A stretch of 5,526 bases of DNA. Source: an uncultured Clostridia bacterium (GTDB lineage Bacteria; Bacillota; Clostridia; Peptostreptococcales; Anaerovoracaceae). A program made the translations under genes and the position numbers. Positions 1 through 5,487 of the stretch are shown here, in pieces (the stretch's first letter is position 1; every line of letters begins with the position of its first letter). Location of the stretch: the NCBI GenBank assembly GCA_946541285.1, contig CAMNJG010000110.1:1-5526 (forward strand), read 5' to 3'. The notes below the pieces were generated by a model, which saw only the letters and a program-made list of their open reading frames with translations, ran no database searches and had not been told where the DNA came from.

Positions 1-58
1 AGGTCACATGCAGAGCAGCCCAAATCTTTGATTTGGTGCGTGCGCCTGCTGATGACCT
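1..58. other. Stem-loop element at the left edge (possible structured RNA or repeat)
   Basis: Three nested complementary pairs can be read directly. AGGTCA at 1-6 pairs with TGACCT at 53-58. AGCAG at 14-18 pairs with CTGCT at 46-50. CCAAATC at 20-26 pairs perfectly with GATTTGG at 30-36 across a TTT loop. No T-tract follows, so this is not an ordinary intrinsic terminator. The sequence is cut at the window edge, so the real element may be larger. Two frames are also open from the edge: frame 1 to a TAG at 103-105, and frame 3 to a TGA at 69-71. The tail of an upstream protein therefore cannot be excluded. I do not recognise an RNA family: the SRP RNA GGAA tetraloop, T-box and common riboswitch cores are all absent. 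Confidence 0.4.
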
Positions 59-178
59 TTCAAAATGGTGAGCGGAGCAACGCGGGACTCCATTCCGGAC
101 TGTAGTATTGTTTCAATGGCCGATCACTGAATTGTAACCGGAGATGTGCGATCTGAGTGATGGCGGGTGACGGTGAGG
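59..178. other. Intergenic stretch without a convincing gene; bulged stem-loop at 119-164
   Basis: No plus-strand start with a ribosome binding site opens a useful frame here. A stem can be drawn from GCC plus ATCACT (119-121 and 123-128, with G122 bulged) to AGTGATGGC (156-164). It encloses a small inner hairpin, AGAT (142-145) with ATCT (151-154). It lies upstream of the promoter proposed at 179-207, so it would belong to the 3' end of an upstream transcript or to DNA-level spacing. No U-tract follows on either strand, so it is not called a terminator. Confidence 0.25.
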
Positions 179-207
179 TAGGCAGGTCGGGTGATTTATG
201 ATACAAT
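179..207 (+). promoter_or_regulatory. Probable sigma-A promoter for the tmk-gltX operon
   Basis: The -10 box TACAAT at 202-207 matches five of six consensus bases. It is preceded by TG at 199-200 with one base between, which makes an extended -10. Exactly 17 bases upstream lies TAGGCA at 179-184, four of six bases of the TTGACA -35 consensus. The predicted transcription start is near 214, giving a leader of about 97 bases before the GTG at 311. It is the best promoter-like match I found ahead of the tightly packed gene run. Its activity is inferred, not shown. Confidence 0.55.
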
Positions 208-222
208 AAAACATCAGCCATA

Positions 223-293
223 TGTCAGTGAAAGCAGATAAAAACTGCGTGAAAAGAATGCCTGCCCTTTCCGCAGGCCATGGATGACTGACA
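223..293 (+). promoter_or_regulatory. Potential three-way-junction leader RNA
   Basis: Within the predicted 5' leader, TGTCAGTG (223-230) can pair with TGACTGACA-type sequence (286-293) as an 8-pair closing stem including one G-U. Inside it are two hairpins. GCAG (234-237) pairs with CTGC (245-248) across an A-rich 7-base loop. ATG plus CCTGC (258-265) pairs with GCAGG and CAT (273-277 and 279-281), with C278 bulged. The closing stem ends five bases before the AGGAGG at 299-304. In an alternative fold CTGCC (262-266) could pair with GGCAG (303-307), which covers the end of the Shine-Dalgarno. No known riboswitch class is recognised, and folding by eye is weak evidence. Confidence 0.35.
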
Positions 294-310
294 GGAACAG
301 GAGGCAGAGA

Positions 311-433
311 GTGATTGTTTTCAGACTGCTTCTGACAGGAGTACTGATCCTGCCGATCGCGGCTCTGGGCGGATACCTGTTTAACAATCTGCTGGATCAT
401 GTACTCGGGACAAGGAAGACAGATAAAAAATGA
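311..433 (+). CDS. Small single-span membrane protein, 40 aa, upstream of tmk
   Basis: A GTG start at 311 sits six bases after a perfect AGGAGG (299-304). The ORF encodes 40 residues beginning VIVFRLLLTGVLILP (initiator GTG read as Met). One hydrophobic segment, about residues 6-24, contains a proline near its middle. A basic tail RKTDKK ends at TGA 431-433. That stop overlaps the tmk ATG (430-432) as ATGA, the classic arrangement for coupled translation. tmk itself has only a distant AAGGA (412-416, 13 bases away), which suggests it depends on ribosomes ending this ORF. An in-frame ATG at 284 would add nine residues, including several arginines, but has a weaker site and lies partly in the proposed leader stem. 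The function is unknown and I recognise no family. A short BofA-like or other housekeeping membrane peptide is possible but unsupported. The coding case rests on the RBS, the overlap and the hydrophobic pattern. Confidence 0.6.
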   Translation: MIVFRLLLTGVLILPIAALGGYLFNNLLDHVLGTRKTDKK

Positions 434-1059
434 ACGGTGTATTGATTACTTTTGAAGGACCGGACGCGTCCGGAAAGACGACCCAGATCCGGCTTCTGGA
501 GGAAATGCTGCGGGGCATGGGACTGCAGCCGCTGCTGACCAGGGAACCGGGCGGGACACCGATTGGAGAACGTATCCGGGAAATCCTTCTGGACCGTTCC
601 AGCCAGGAGATGACCCCGATGACGGAAATGCTGCTTTACGCAGCTTCCCGCGCGCAGCATGTGGAACAGGTGATCCGGCCGGCGCTGGAAGCCGGAAGGA
701 TCGTGATCAGTGACCGCTTTACGGATTCCAGCATCGCATACCAGGGATACGGCAGGGAACTTGGCGAAACGGTCGCCCGTATCAACGCGATCGCCACAGG
801 CGGGCTGGAGCCGGATCTGACGTTTCTGCTCATGACGACACCGGAATCCATGAGGAAGCGGATTGCGGAAGAGCAGCAGGACCGTATGGAAGCGGAGCAG
901 GATGCGTTCCATGAAAAGGTACTGCGGGGCTTTCTGGAAGTCCATCGCCAGCACCCGGAACGGATCGAGAGGATTGATGGTACTCAGACCATTGAGGCGA
1001 TCGCTGCGCGGATCCGCGAAAAGGCGCTGGCCATCATCAGGAGCCGCTATGAAATCTGA
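430..1059 (+). CDS. tmk: Thymidylate kinase (dTMP kinase)
   Basis: This enzyme phosphorylates dTMP to dTDP with ATP, an essential cytosolic step in dTTP supply. The 209-residue length is normal for the family. The P-loop GPDASGKTT is at residues 10-18, TREPGGT (dTMP-binding region) at 37-43, and the DRF motif inside SDRFTDSSIAYQGYG at 94-107. A LID-like segment EEQQDRMEAEQDAF lies near residues 147-160. ATG 430 is the only sensible start, because an in-frame TAA stands at 424-426 just upstream. The ATG overlaps the stop of the small membrane ORF, and the 3' end overlaps holB by 11 bases. In B. subtilis yaaQ (darA) and yaaR lie between tmk and holB; here both are absent from this position. Nothing suggests truncation or foreign origin. 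Confidence 0.97.
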   Translation: MNGVLITFEGPDASGKTTQIRLLEEMLRGMGLQPLLTREPGGTPIGERIREILLDRSSQEMTPMTEMLLYAASRAQHVEQVIRPALEAGRIVISDRFTDSSIAYQGYGRELGETVARINAIATGGLEPDLTFLLMTTPESMRKRIAEEQQDRMEAEQDAFHEKVLRGFLEVHRQHPERIERIDGTQTIEAIAARIREKALAIIRSRYEI

Positions 1060-2047
1060 ACGAATGCCCGCGCGCCCGGATACTGCGGCAGCACGCAGAC
1101 TGCAGGAGGCAGCGTCCAGAAAGGATCTCTTTCACGCGTATCTGTTTGAGGGAAGCCGGGCCGCCAATGAAGCGCTGGCAGACTGGTTTACGGCTGTCTC
1201 CCTGTGCGAGAGACAGGATGGCAGAGCATGCGGAGTATGTGCCCACTGCCGTCAGATCGCGGATGGTGTCAGTCCGTATATCGTCAGAGTAAAGACCGCG
1301 GCGGAAGCTCTGCCGGCAGATGAGCGTTTTGAGAAACGGATGACGGACAGCCCTGCCGCTTCCGGGAAAAAGACCGTCAGGAAGACTGCGGCGGCAAACA
1401 GCAGCAATAAAATCAAGGACAGCCAGATTGAAGATGTTCTTTCCCGTTCCACAAGGAGCAGCCTTACCGGGGAGAAAGTCCTGACGGTTATCGACCGGGC
1501 GGAAACGATTACGCCCAAAGGCCAGAACCGTCTGCTGAAGATCCTGGAGGAACCTCCGGAAGGGATTTCGATCATTTTACTGACGTCCAACGCGGAGGCG
1601 ATCCTGGATACGATCCGTTCGCGTTGTATGGTGCTCCGGACTGATGCGGAAACCGCGGAGCTGGAGATTCCCGGCAAGCCTGCTTTCCGGAAACGTGCCG
1701 TGCGCGCGGCCTGTGACCTGATTACGGGTGTGCCCGCGTTCCGGCTGTGGAAAGAATTTGACTACTTTGCCGGGACCAGAGAAAAAGCGCTGGATTTCTG
1801 TCAAGTGGCACAGGTGTTTTACCGGGATGTGATGATGGCGCAGGATCCCGGAAGGGAAAGCCTGGTGGTCCTCCGGGAGGAATCGCAGGTGATCGGGGAA
1901 GCTGCGCGGGCCGTGGATTTCCGGCTTCTCGACCATGCAGTCCATGCCTGCGAGATGGCTGTCAGAGATCTGGAAGCCAATGTAAGTATGAAGCACGCGC
2001 TCCGTTCCCTGATGTTCAGCATCCAGCTGGAACAGAGCAGAAGATAA
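1049..2047 (+). CDS. holB: DNA polymerase III delta' subunit, divergent (clamp loader)
   Basis: The protein has 332 residues. Delta' is the non-ATPase AAA+ subunit of the clamp loader that opens the beta clamp with DnaX and delta. Visible marks are HAYLFEG at 29-35 and a zinc-binding set C53-x7-C61-x2-C64-x2-C67, close to the usual spacing. Also present are a Walker-B-like strand KVLTVIDRAE at 143-152, the sequence NRLLKILEEPPEG at 160-172, and the SRC arginine-finger motif at 191-193. The nucleotide-binding loop is fully degenerate: GSRAANEA replaces GxxGxGKT. A hydrophilic segment of about 40 residues (about 82-121, rich in Lys, Ala and Ser) sits where the family usually has a short link. 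I chose ATG 1049 because AGGAG (1039-1043) lies five bases upstream. The open frame extends back to 863, but only inside tmk in another frame. ATG 1064 lacks a site. The C-terminal third is weakly conserved, as is usual. Confidence 0.9.
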   Translation: MKSERMPARPDTAAARRLQEAASRKDLFHAYLFEGSRAANEALADWFTAVSLCERQDGRACGVCAHCRQIADGVSPYIVRVKTAAEALPADERFEKRMTDSPAASGKKTVRKTAAANSSNKIKDSQIEDVLSRSTRSSLTGEKVLTVIDRAETITPKGQNRLLKILEEPPEGISIILLTSNAEAILDTIRSRCMVLRTDAETAELEIPGKPAFRKRAVRAACDLITGVPAFRLWKEFDYFAGTREKALDFCQVAQVFYRDVMMAQDPGRESLVVLREESQVIGEAARAVDFRLLDHAVHACEMAVRDLEANVSMKHALRSLMFSIQLEQSRR

Positions 2048-2058
2048 CAGAGGTACGG

Positions 2059-3021
2059 ATGGTAACGATAGTAGGCGTAAAATTCCGTTCGTCGGGAAAA
2101 GTATATTACTTTGATCCGGGGGAGTTTGAGCTGTCCGCGGGTGCGCATGTCATTGTCGAGACCGCCCGCGGGATGGAATTCGGCGAAGTGACGTCGAATC
2201 CGCAGGAGATGAGCGAAAAATCTGTGATCAAGCCCCTCAGAAAAGTTGTCAGGATCGCGGACAGGAATGACGAAAAAAGACATGATGAGAACATGTCCAG
2301 GAAACAGGAGGCTCTGGAGATCTGCCAGGAGCGGATCCAGGACCATGGACTGGAAATGAAACTCATCGATGTAGAATATACATTTGACAATTCAAAAATC
2401 ATCTTTTATTTTACAGCAGACGGACGTATTGATTTCCGGGAACTGGTCAAGGATCTCGCGGGAATCTTCCGCATGAGGATAGAACTGAGGCAGGTCGGCG
2501 TCCGGGATGAAGCCAGGATGCTGGGCGGTATCGGCGAGTGCGGAAGGAGTCTCTGCTGCCACCAGTGGCTGGGGCGGTTTAATCCGGTTTCCATCAAGAT
2601 GGCCAAAACCCAGGGACTGTCCCTGAATCCCTCCAAGATTTCCGGCATCTGCGGCAGACTCATGTGCTGTCTCAAATTTGAGAATGACACATACTGTGAA
2701 CTGTGCAAAGGTATGCCGAAGCAGGGAGACTATGTGGAAACCCAGGACGGTCCTGCCGTCGTCGTGGATACCAGCACACTGAAGCAGGAGGTCCGGGTCA
2801 GACACGTGATGGAACCGGATCAGGATACCCCGCCGGGAGAAGATCGTCTCAGTGATGAGATTTCCATTTATACAAAAGAAGCCGTCAGGCCGGCTGTCCG
2901 GGAGACCTGGGAACAGGACTGGAACAGTGGAAAGAGGTCCAGGAAAAGCAGGGATGGCAGAAAGGACAGCAGCCACCGTTTCCGCACAGGAGACCGGTCC
3001 TCCGGCAGAGGAGACGATTAA
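2059..3021 (+). CDS. ricT: PSP1-domain protein RicT (YaaT), RNase Y-associated Fe-S protein
   Basis: The protein has 320 residues. In B. subtilis RicT acts with RicA and RicF in a complex carrying [4Fe-4S] clusters. That complex influences RNase Y-dependent mRNA processing, sporulation and competence. The PSP1 domain spans about residues 60-145, followed by the family's hallmark cysteine blocks: GECGRSLCC (C161, C166, C167) and ICGRLMCC (C198, C203, C204), then CELC (C213, C216). All are intact, so cluster binding is plausible. The last 32 residues (289-320) are highly basic and polar, rich in Arg, Lys, Ser, Gly and Asp. They look disordered and make the protein longer than the B. subtilis version (about 275). 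ATG 2059 follows AGAGG (2049-2053) by five bases, 11 bases after holB. Neither ricA nor ricF is in the window. B. subtilis yabA, which follows yaaT there, is missing here. Confidence 0.93.
   Translation: MVTIVGVKFRSSGKVYYFDPGEFELSAGAHVIVETARGMEFGEVTSNPQEMSEKSVIKPLRKVVRIADRNDEKRHDENMSRKQEALEICQERIQDHGLEMKLIDVEYTFDNSKIIFYFTADGRIDFRELVKDLAGIFRMRIELRQVGVRDEARMLGGIGECGRSLCCHQWLGRFNPVSIKMAKTQGLSLNPSKISGICGRLMCCLKFENDTYCELCKGMPKQGDYVETQDGPAVVVDTSTLKQEVRVRHVMEPDQDTPPGEDRLSDEISIYTKEAVRPAVRETWEQDWNSGKRSRKSRDGRKDSSHRFRTGDRSSGRGDD
2923..3018 (+). other. Basic disordered C-terminal tail of RicT
   Basis: Residues 289-320 form a low-complexity stretch containing KRSRKSRDGRK and ending RSSGRGDD. Basic residues dominate and no hydrophobic core is visible. 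It resembles RNA-binding or phase-separating tails seen on RNA-processing proteins, but that role is inference. Its coding DNA also carries the AGAGGAG ribosome binding site (3007-3013) of the next gene. Confidence 0.6.
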
Positions 3022-3771
3022 ATGACGCTGCGCGTGGACGATACAGGATTCGGCGGGATCCGCCTGACGCAGGATACGGATTTTTTCTGCTATGGGACGG
3101 ACGCGGTCCTGCTGGCGGATTTCGCGTCAGGAAACCGGCATGTCCGCGCGGCGGATCTGGGAACCAACAACGGGGTGATTCCGCTGATCATGAGTGTACT
3201 CACCGGGATTGAGTACTTCGCGGGAATCGAGCGTGACCGTGACGCGGCGGCTCTGGCGGAGCGCAATGTCCGGGACAATCAGCTGGAGGGCAGAATCGGG
3301 ATTTTCAACTGTGATATCCTGGAAGTCCCGGAACACCTGGCGGCGTCTTCGTTTGACGCGGTGACCGCCAATCCGCCGTATTTTCCCCGTCGCGCCGGTT
3401 CCGGCAATGTCCGGCTGCCGCTTCACGCGGCCCGGCATGAAACAAGCGCTTCTCTGGATGATTTTGTCCGCTGCGCCGCGTACCTGCTGCGCCCCAGAGG
3501 AGCTTTTTATCTCGTCCACAGGCCGGAACGGCTGGTGGACATCATGACCAGCTGCAGAGCGCACGAACTGGAGCCCAAGGTCATGCGGCTGGTCTGTCCG
3601 CGCGCCGGACAGCCGCCCAATATGGTATTGCTGGAATGCCGCCGGAAGGGCGGCAGAGAACTGAAAATATTACCGGATCTGATCGTCCGTTCTGAGGATG
3701 GTTCCCGTTCAGAGGAAATGGAACGGATTTACGGTCAGGCCGCTTCTGGAGGATTTCATGGATTACGATAA
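3022..3771 (+). CDS. trmN6: tRNA1(Val) (adenine37-N6)-methyltransferase family protein (YabB/TrmN6)
   Basis: The protein is a 249-residue Rossmann methyltransferase. Family members transfer a methyl group from S-adenosylmethionine to N6 of adenine in tRNA. Visible are FFCYGTDAVLLADF at 21-34 (the family's N-terminal signature), motif I DLGTNNG at 45-51, an acidic ribose-binding residue E70 in GIERD, and the catalytic NPPY at 117-120, typical of N6-adenine enzymes. Motif I has Asn where the loop usually carries Gly; the flanking glycines remain. ATG 3022 follows the ricT TAA directly, with AGAGGAG at 3007-3013 as its site. The 3' end overlaps gltX by 14 bases. Its position after ricT matches yabB in B. 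subtilis. The exact tRNA target is inferred from the family; a related small-molecule or protein methyltransferase is less likely. Confidence 0.87.
   Translation: MTLRVDDTGFGGIRLTQDTDFFCYGTDAVLLADFASGNRHVRAADLGTNNGVIPLIMSVLTGIEYFAGIERDRDAAALAERNVRDNQLEGRIGIFNCDILEVPEHLAASSFDAVTANPPYFPRRAGSGNVRLPLHAARHETSASLDDFVRCAAYLLRPRGAFYLVHRPERLVDIMTSCRAHELEPKVMRLVCPRAGQPPNMVLLECRRKGGRELKILPDLIVRSEDGSRSEEMERIYGQAASGGFHGLR
3748..3752 (+). promoter_or_regulatory. Ribosome binding site deciding the gltX start
   Basis: GGAGG stands five bases before ATG 3758 and inside the last codons of trmN6. It favours the internal start over the longer frame from 3698. Because the trmN6 stop (3769-3771) comes after the gltX start, translation of the two genes is probably coupled. 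Confidence 0.85.
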
Positions 3772-5434
3772 GTTAGCTGAACTTCTGTTTCCGGATACCA
3801 CCGATGATCCGGACCGTTATGAGACGATTTACCCACCCCGTCAGCTGCCGGAGGGTGCCTGTGTGACGAGACTCGGACCGAGCCCGACAGGTTTCATCCA
3901 TCTCGGCAATCTTTTCAGCGCGTTCGCGGACGAACGCCTGGCGCATCAGACGGGCGGTACGTTTTTCCTGCGGATTGAAGACACCGATGACAAGCGGTAC
4001 GTGGAGGGGGCGGTGGAGACCGTGATCCGTTCCCTGGATTACTTCGGGATCCAGTTTGATGAAGGCGCCTCTGCGGAGGGAGACCGGGGAGATTACGGTC
4101 CGTACCATCAGAGTGAGCGGGCGGAGATTTATCATGCGTATGTCAAGCGGATGGTACGCCGCGGTCAGGCATATCCGTGCTTTATGAGTTCTGAAGAGAT
4201 CGAGGCCATCCGTCAGGAACAGGAAAAGAATCAGGAAAATCCGGGGATCTACGGGAAGTGGGCGAAGTCCAGGGATCTTTCCTTTGAAGAAATCGAACAG
4301 AAGATCCAGGCGGGAGAACCGTATGTCATCCGTCTGAAATCCGATGGCGCCGTCGATACGGAACCTTCTGAAATGCGGCAGATCCACGTACAGGACGCGA
4401 TCCGCGGTGAGATCACCATGCCGGAAAACAATATGGATGTGGTGGTTCTGAAGGCAACGGGGATTCCGACCTATCATTTCGCGCATGTGGTCGATGACCA
4501 TCTGATGAGGACCACCCATGTCATCCGCGGTGAGGAATGGCTCTCCTCCCTTCCGATCCATGTGGAACTGTTTGAAAAAATGGGCTGGGAACTCCCGGTC
4601 TACTGCCATACCGCGCATCTGATGAAAATCGATGAAAACGGTACAAAAAGAAAGCTTTCCAAGCGCAAGGACCCGGAACTTTCCCTGGATTATTACCGCA
4701 GTGACGGATATCATCCGGCTGCCGTGAGAGAATATCTCCTGATGCTGCTCAATTCCAATTTCGAGGAATGGCGCATCGCCAACCCGGACGCGGGAGAGGA
4801 AGAATTCGCGTTCCAGATTGAGAAAATGAGTAACTCCGGTGCCCTGTTTGACATGACGAAGCTGAATGATGTCTGCAAGGACGTCCTGGTAAAGATTCCG
4901 GCCGCGGAACTGGTGGAATTTGTGAAAAACTGGGCCCGTGAATTCCGTCCGGAAATCCTGCCGCTGTTTGAAGGACACGAGGATTACGTGGCGAAAATCC
5001 TGGATCTCGGCAGGAGCGGTAATAAACCGCGGAAGGATCTGATCAGCGCACCGCAGATTTTCGAGTTCATCCGCTATTTCTTCGATGATTATTTTGAGAT
5101 TGAGGATGAGATGCCGGAACGGGTTACGGCAGAGGACGGCGCCGCGATCCTGGCCGCGTATCTGGAAACGTATGAACACAGCGACGGGCAGGATGTCTGG
5201 TTTGAGAAAATCCGCGTGATCGCGGATCAGTTCGGTTACGCCCGCAAGCCGAAGGACTTCAAAAAACATCCGGAGGACTACAAAGGACACGTCGGCGATG
5301 TCAGTACCGTGATCAGGATGGCAGTCACCGGCAGAAGCCAGTCCCCGGACATCTGGGAGATTCAGCAGATCCTCGGAGAAGAACGGACAAAAAACAGAAT
5401 CCGTGAGTTTGAAGCCTCCCTGCAGAGGGCATAA
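3758..5434 (+). CDS. gltX: Glutamyl-tRNA synthetase (class I)
   Basis: This enzyme ligates glutamate to tRNA-Glu in the cytosol, and in organisms using the amidotransferase route also to tRNA-Gln. The protein has 558 residues, the long form seen in Clostridia. The class I signature is TRLGPSPTGFIHLGN at 37-51, with HLGN as the HIGH motif. FFLRIEDTD follows, then IRGEEWLSS, and KLSKR at 299-303 as the KMSKS motif. The helical C-terminal anticodon-binding part covers about 360-558. The acceptor-binding domain lacks the four-ligand Cys/Tyr zinc site of E. coli GluRS; only C141 is seen near there. I chose ATG 3758 because GGAGG (3748-3752) is five bases upstream. The frame opens 20 codons earlier (ATG 3698) but only over trmN6 and without a site. 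No terminator is evident after the TAA. Confidence 0.97.
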   Translation: MDYDKLAELLFPDTTDDPDRYETIYPPRQLPEGACVTRLGPSPTGFIHLGNLFSAFADERLAHQTGGTFFLRIEDTDDKRYVEGAVETVIRSLDYFGIQFDEGASAEGDRGDYGPYHQSERAEIYHAYVKRMVRRGQAYPCFMSSEEIEAIRQEQEKNQENPGIYGKWAKSRDLSFEEIEQKIQAGEPYVIRLKSDGAVDTEPSEMRQIHVQDAIRGEITMPENNMDVVVLKATGIPTYHFAHVVDDHLMRTTHVIRGEEWLSSLPIHVELFEKMGWELPVYCHTAHLMKIDENGTKRKLSKRKDPELSLDYYRSDGYHPAAVREYLLMLLNSNFEEWRIANPDAGEEEFAFQIEKMSNSGALFDMTKLNDVCKDVLVKIPAAELVEFVKNWAREFRPEILPLFEGHEDYVAKILDLGRSGNKPRKDLISAPQIFEFIRYFFDDYFEIEDEMPERVTAEDGAAILAAYLETYEHSDGQDVWFEKIRVIADQFGYARKPKDFKKHPEDYKGHVGDVSTVIRMAVTGRSQSPDIWEIQQILGEERTKNRIREFEASLQRA

Positions 5435-5443
5435 TATTAAAGA

Positions 5444-5456
5444 CTGTTACGAACAG
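5444..5456. repeat. Small inverted repeat in the gltX-downstream gap
   Basis: CTGTT (5444-5448) and AACAG (5452-5456) are perfect inverted halves around ACG, followed by a T-rich run ATTGTTTT. Five pairs with a three-base loop make a weak hairpin. It could be a leaky terminator, an operator for the next gene, or chance. The 53-base gap (5435-5487) is AT-richer than the rest of the window, which fits a regulatory spacer. I saw no strong -35/-10 pair there. Confidence 0.3.
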
Positions 5457-5487
5457 ATTGTTTTAAAGTAAAGAGAAGGAGTTCAAT

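Noticed and set aside
1..58. SRP RNA, RNase P RNA or tmRNA end
   Set aside because: AGGTCA and AGCAGCC recall the SRP domain, but the GGAA tetraloop and its flanking helix are absent. No conserved RNase P or tmRNA block is present.
165..194. Direct repeats of GGTGA
   Set aside because: Three short, irregularly spaced, imperfect copies; too short to separate from chance in a G-rich stretch.
258..281. Intrinsic terminator or attenuator in the leader
   Set aside because: The hairpin is reasonable, but the following bases are G/A-rich with no U-tract.
113..400. 95-codon minus-strand frame across the leader region
   Set aside because: It shows no family features, and it would overlap antisense the promoter, the leader and most of the better supported small plus-strand ORF.
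397..954. 185-codon minus-strand frame over tmk
   Set aside because: It is a shadow of tmk; the plus strand carries clear catalytic motifs.
863..1048. Upstream extension of holB to 863
   Set aside because: The extra 62 residues are Arg/Lys/Ser-rich and come from reading tmk in another frame. ATG 1049 has a proper ribosome binding site.
3773..5290. 505-codon open frame on the minus strand opposite gltX
   Set aside because: It lies wholly antisense to an unmistakable gltX and has no recognisable domain. Such long shadows are expected in codon-biased GC-rich genes.
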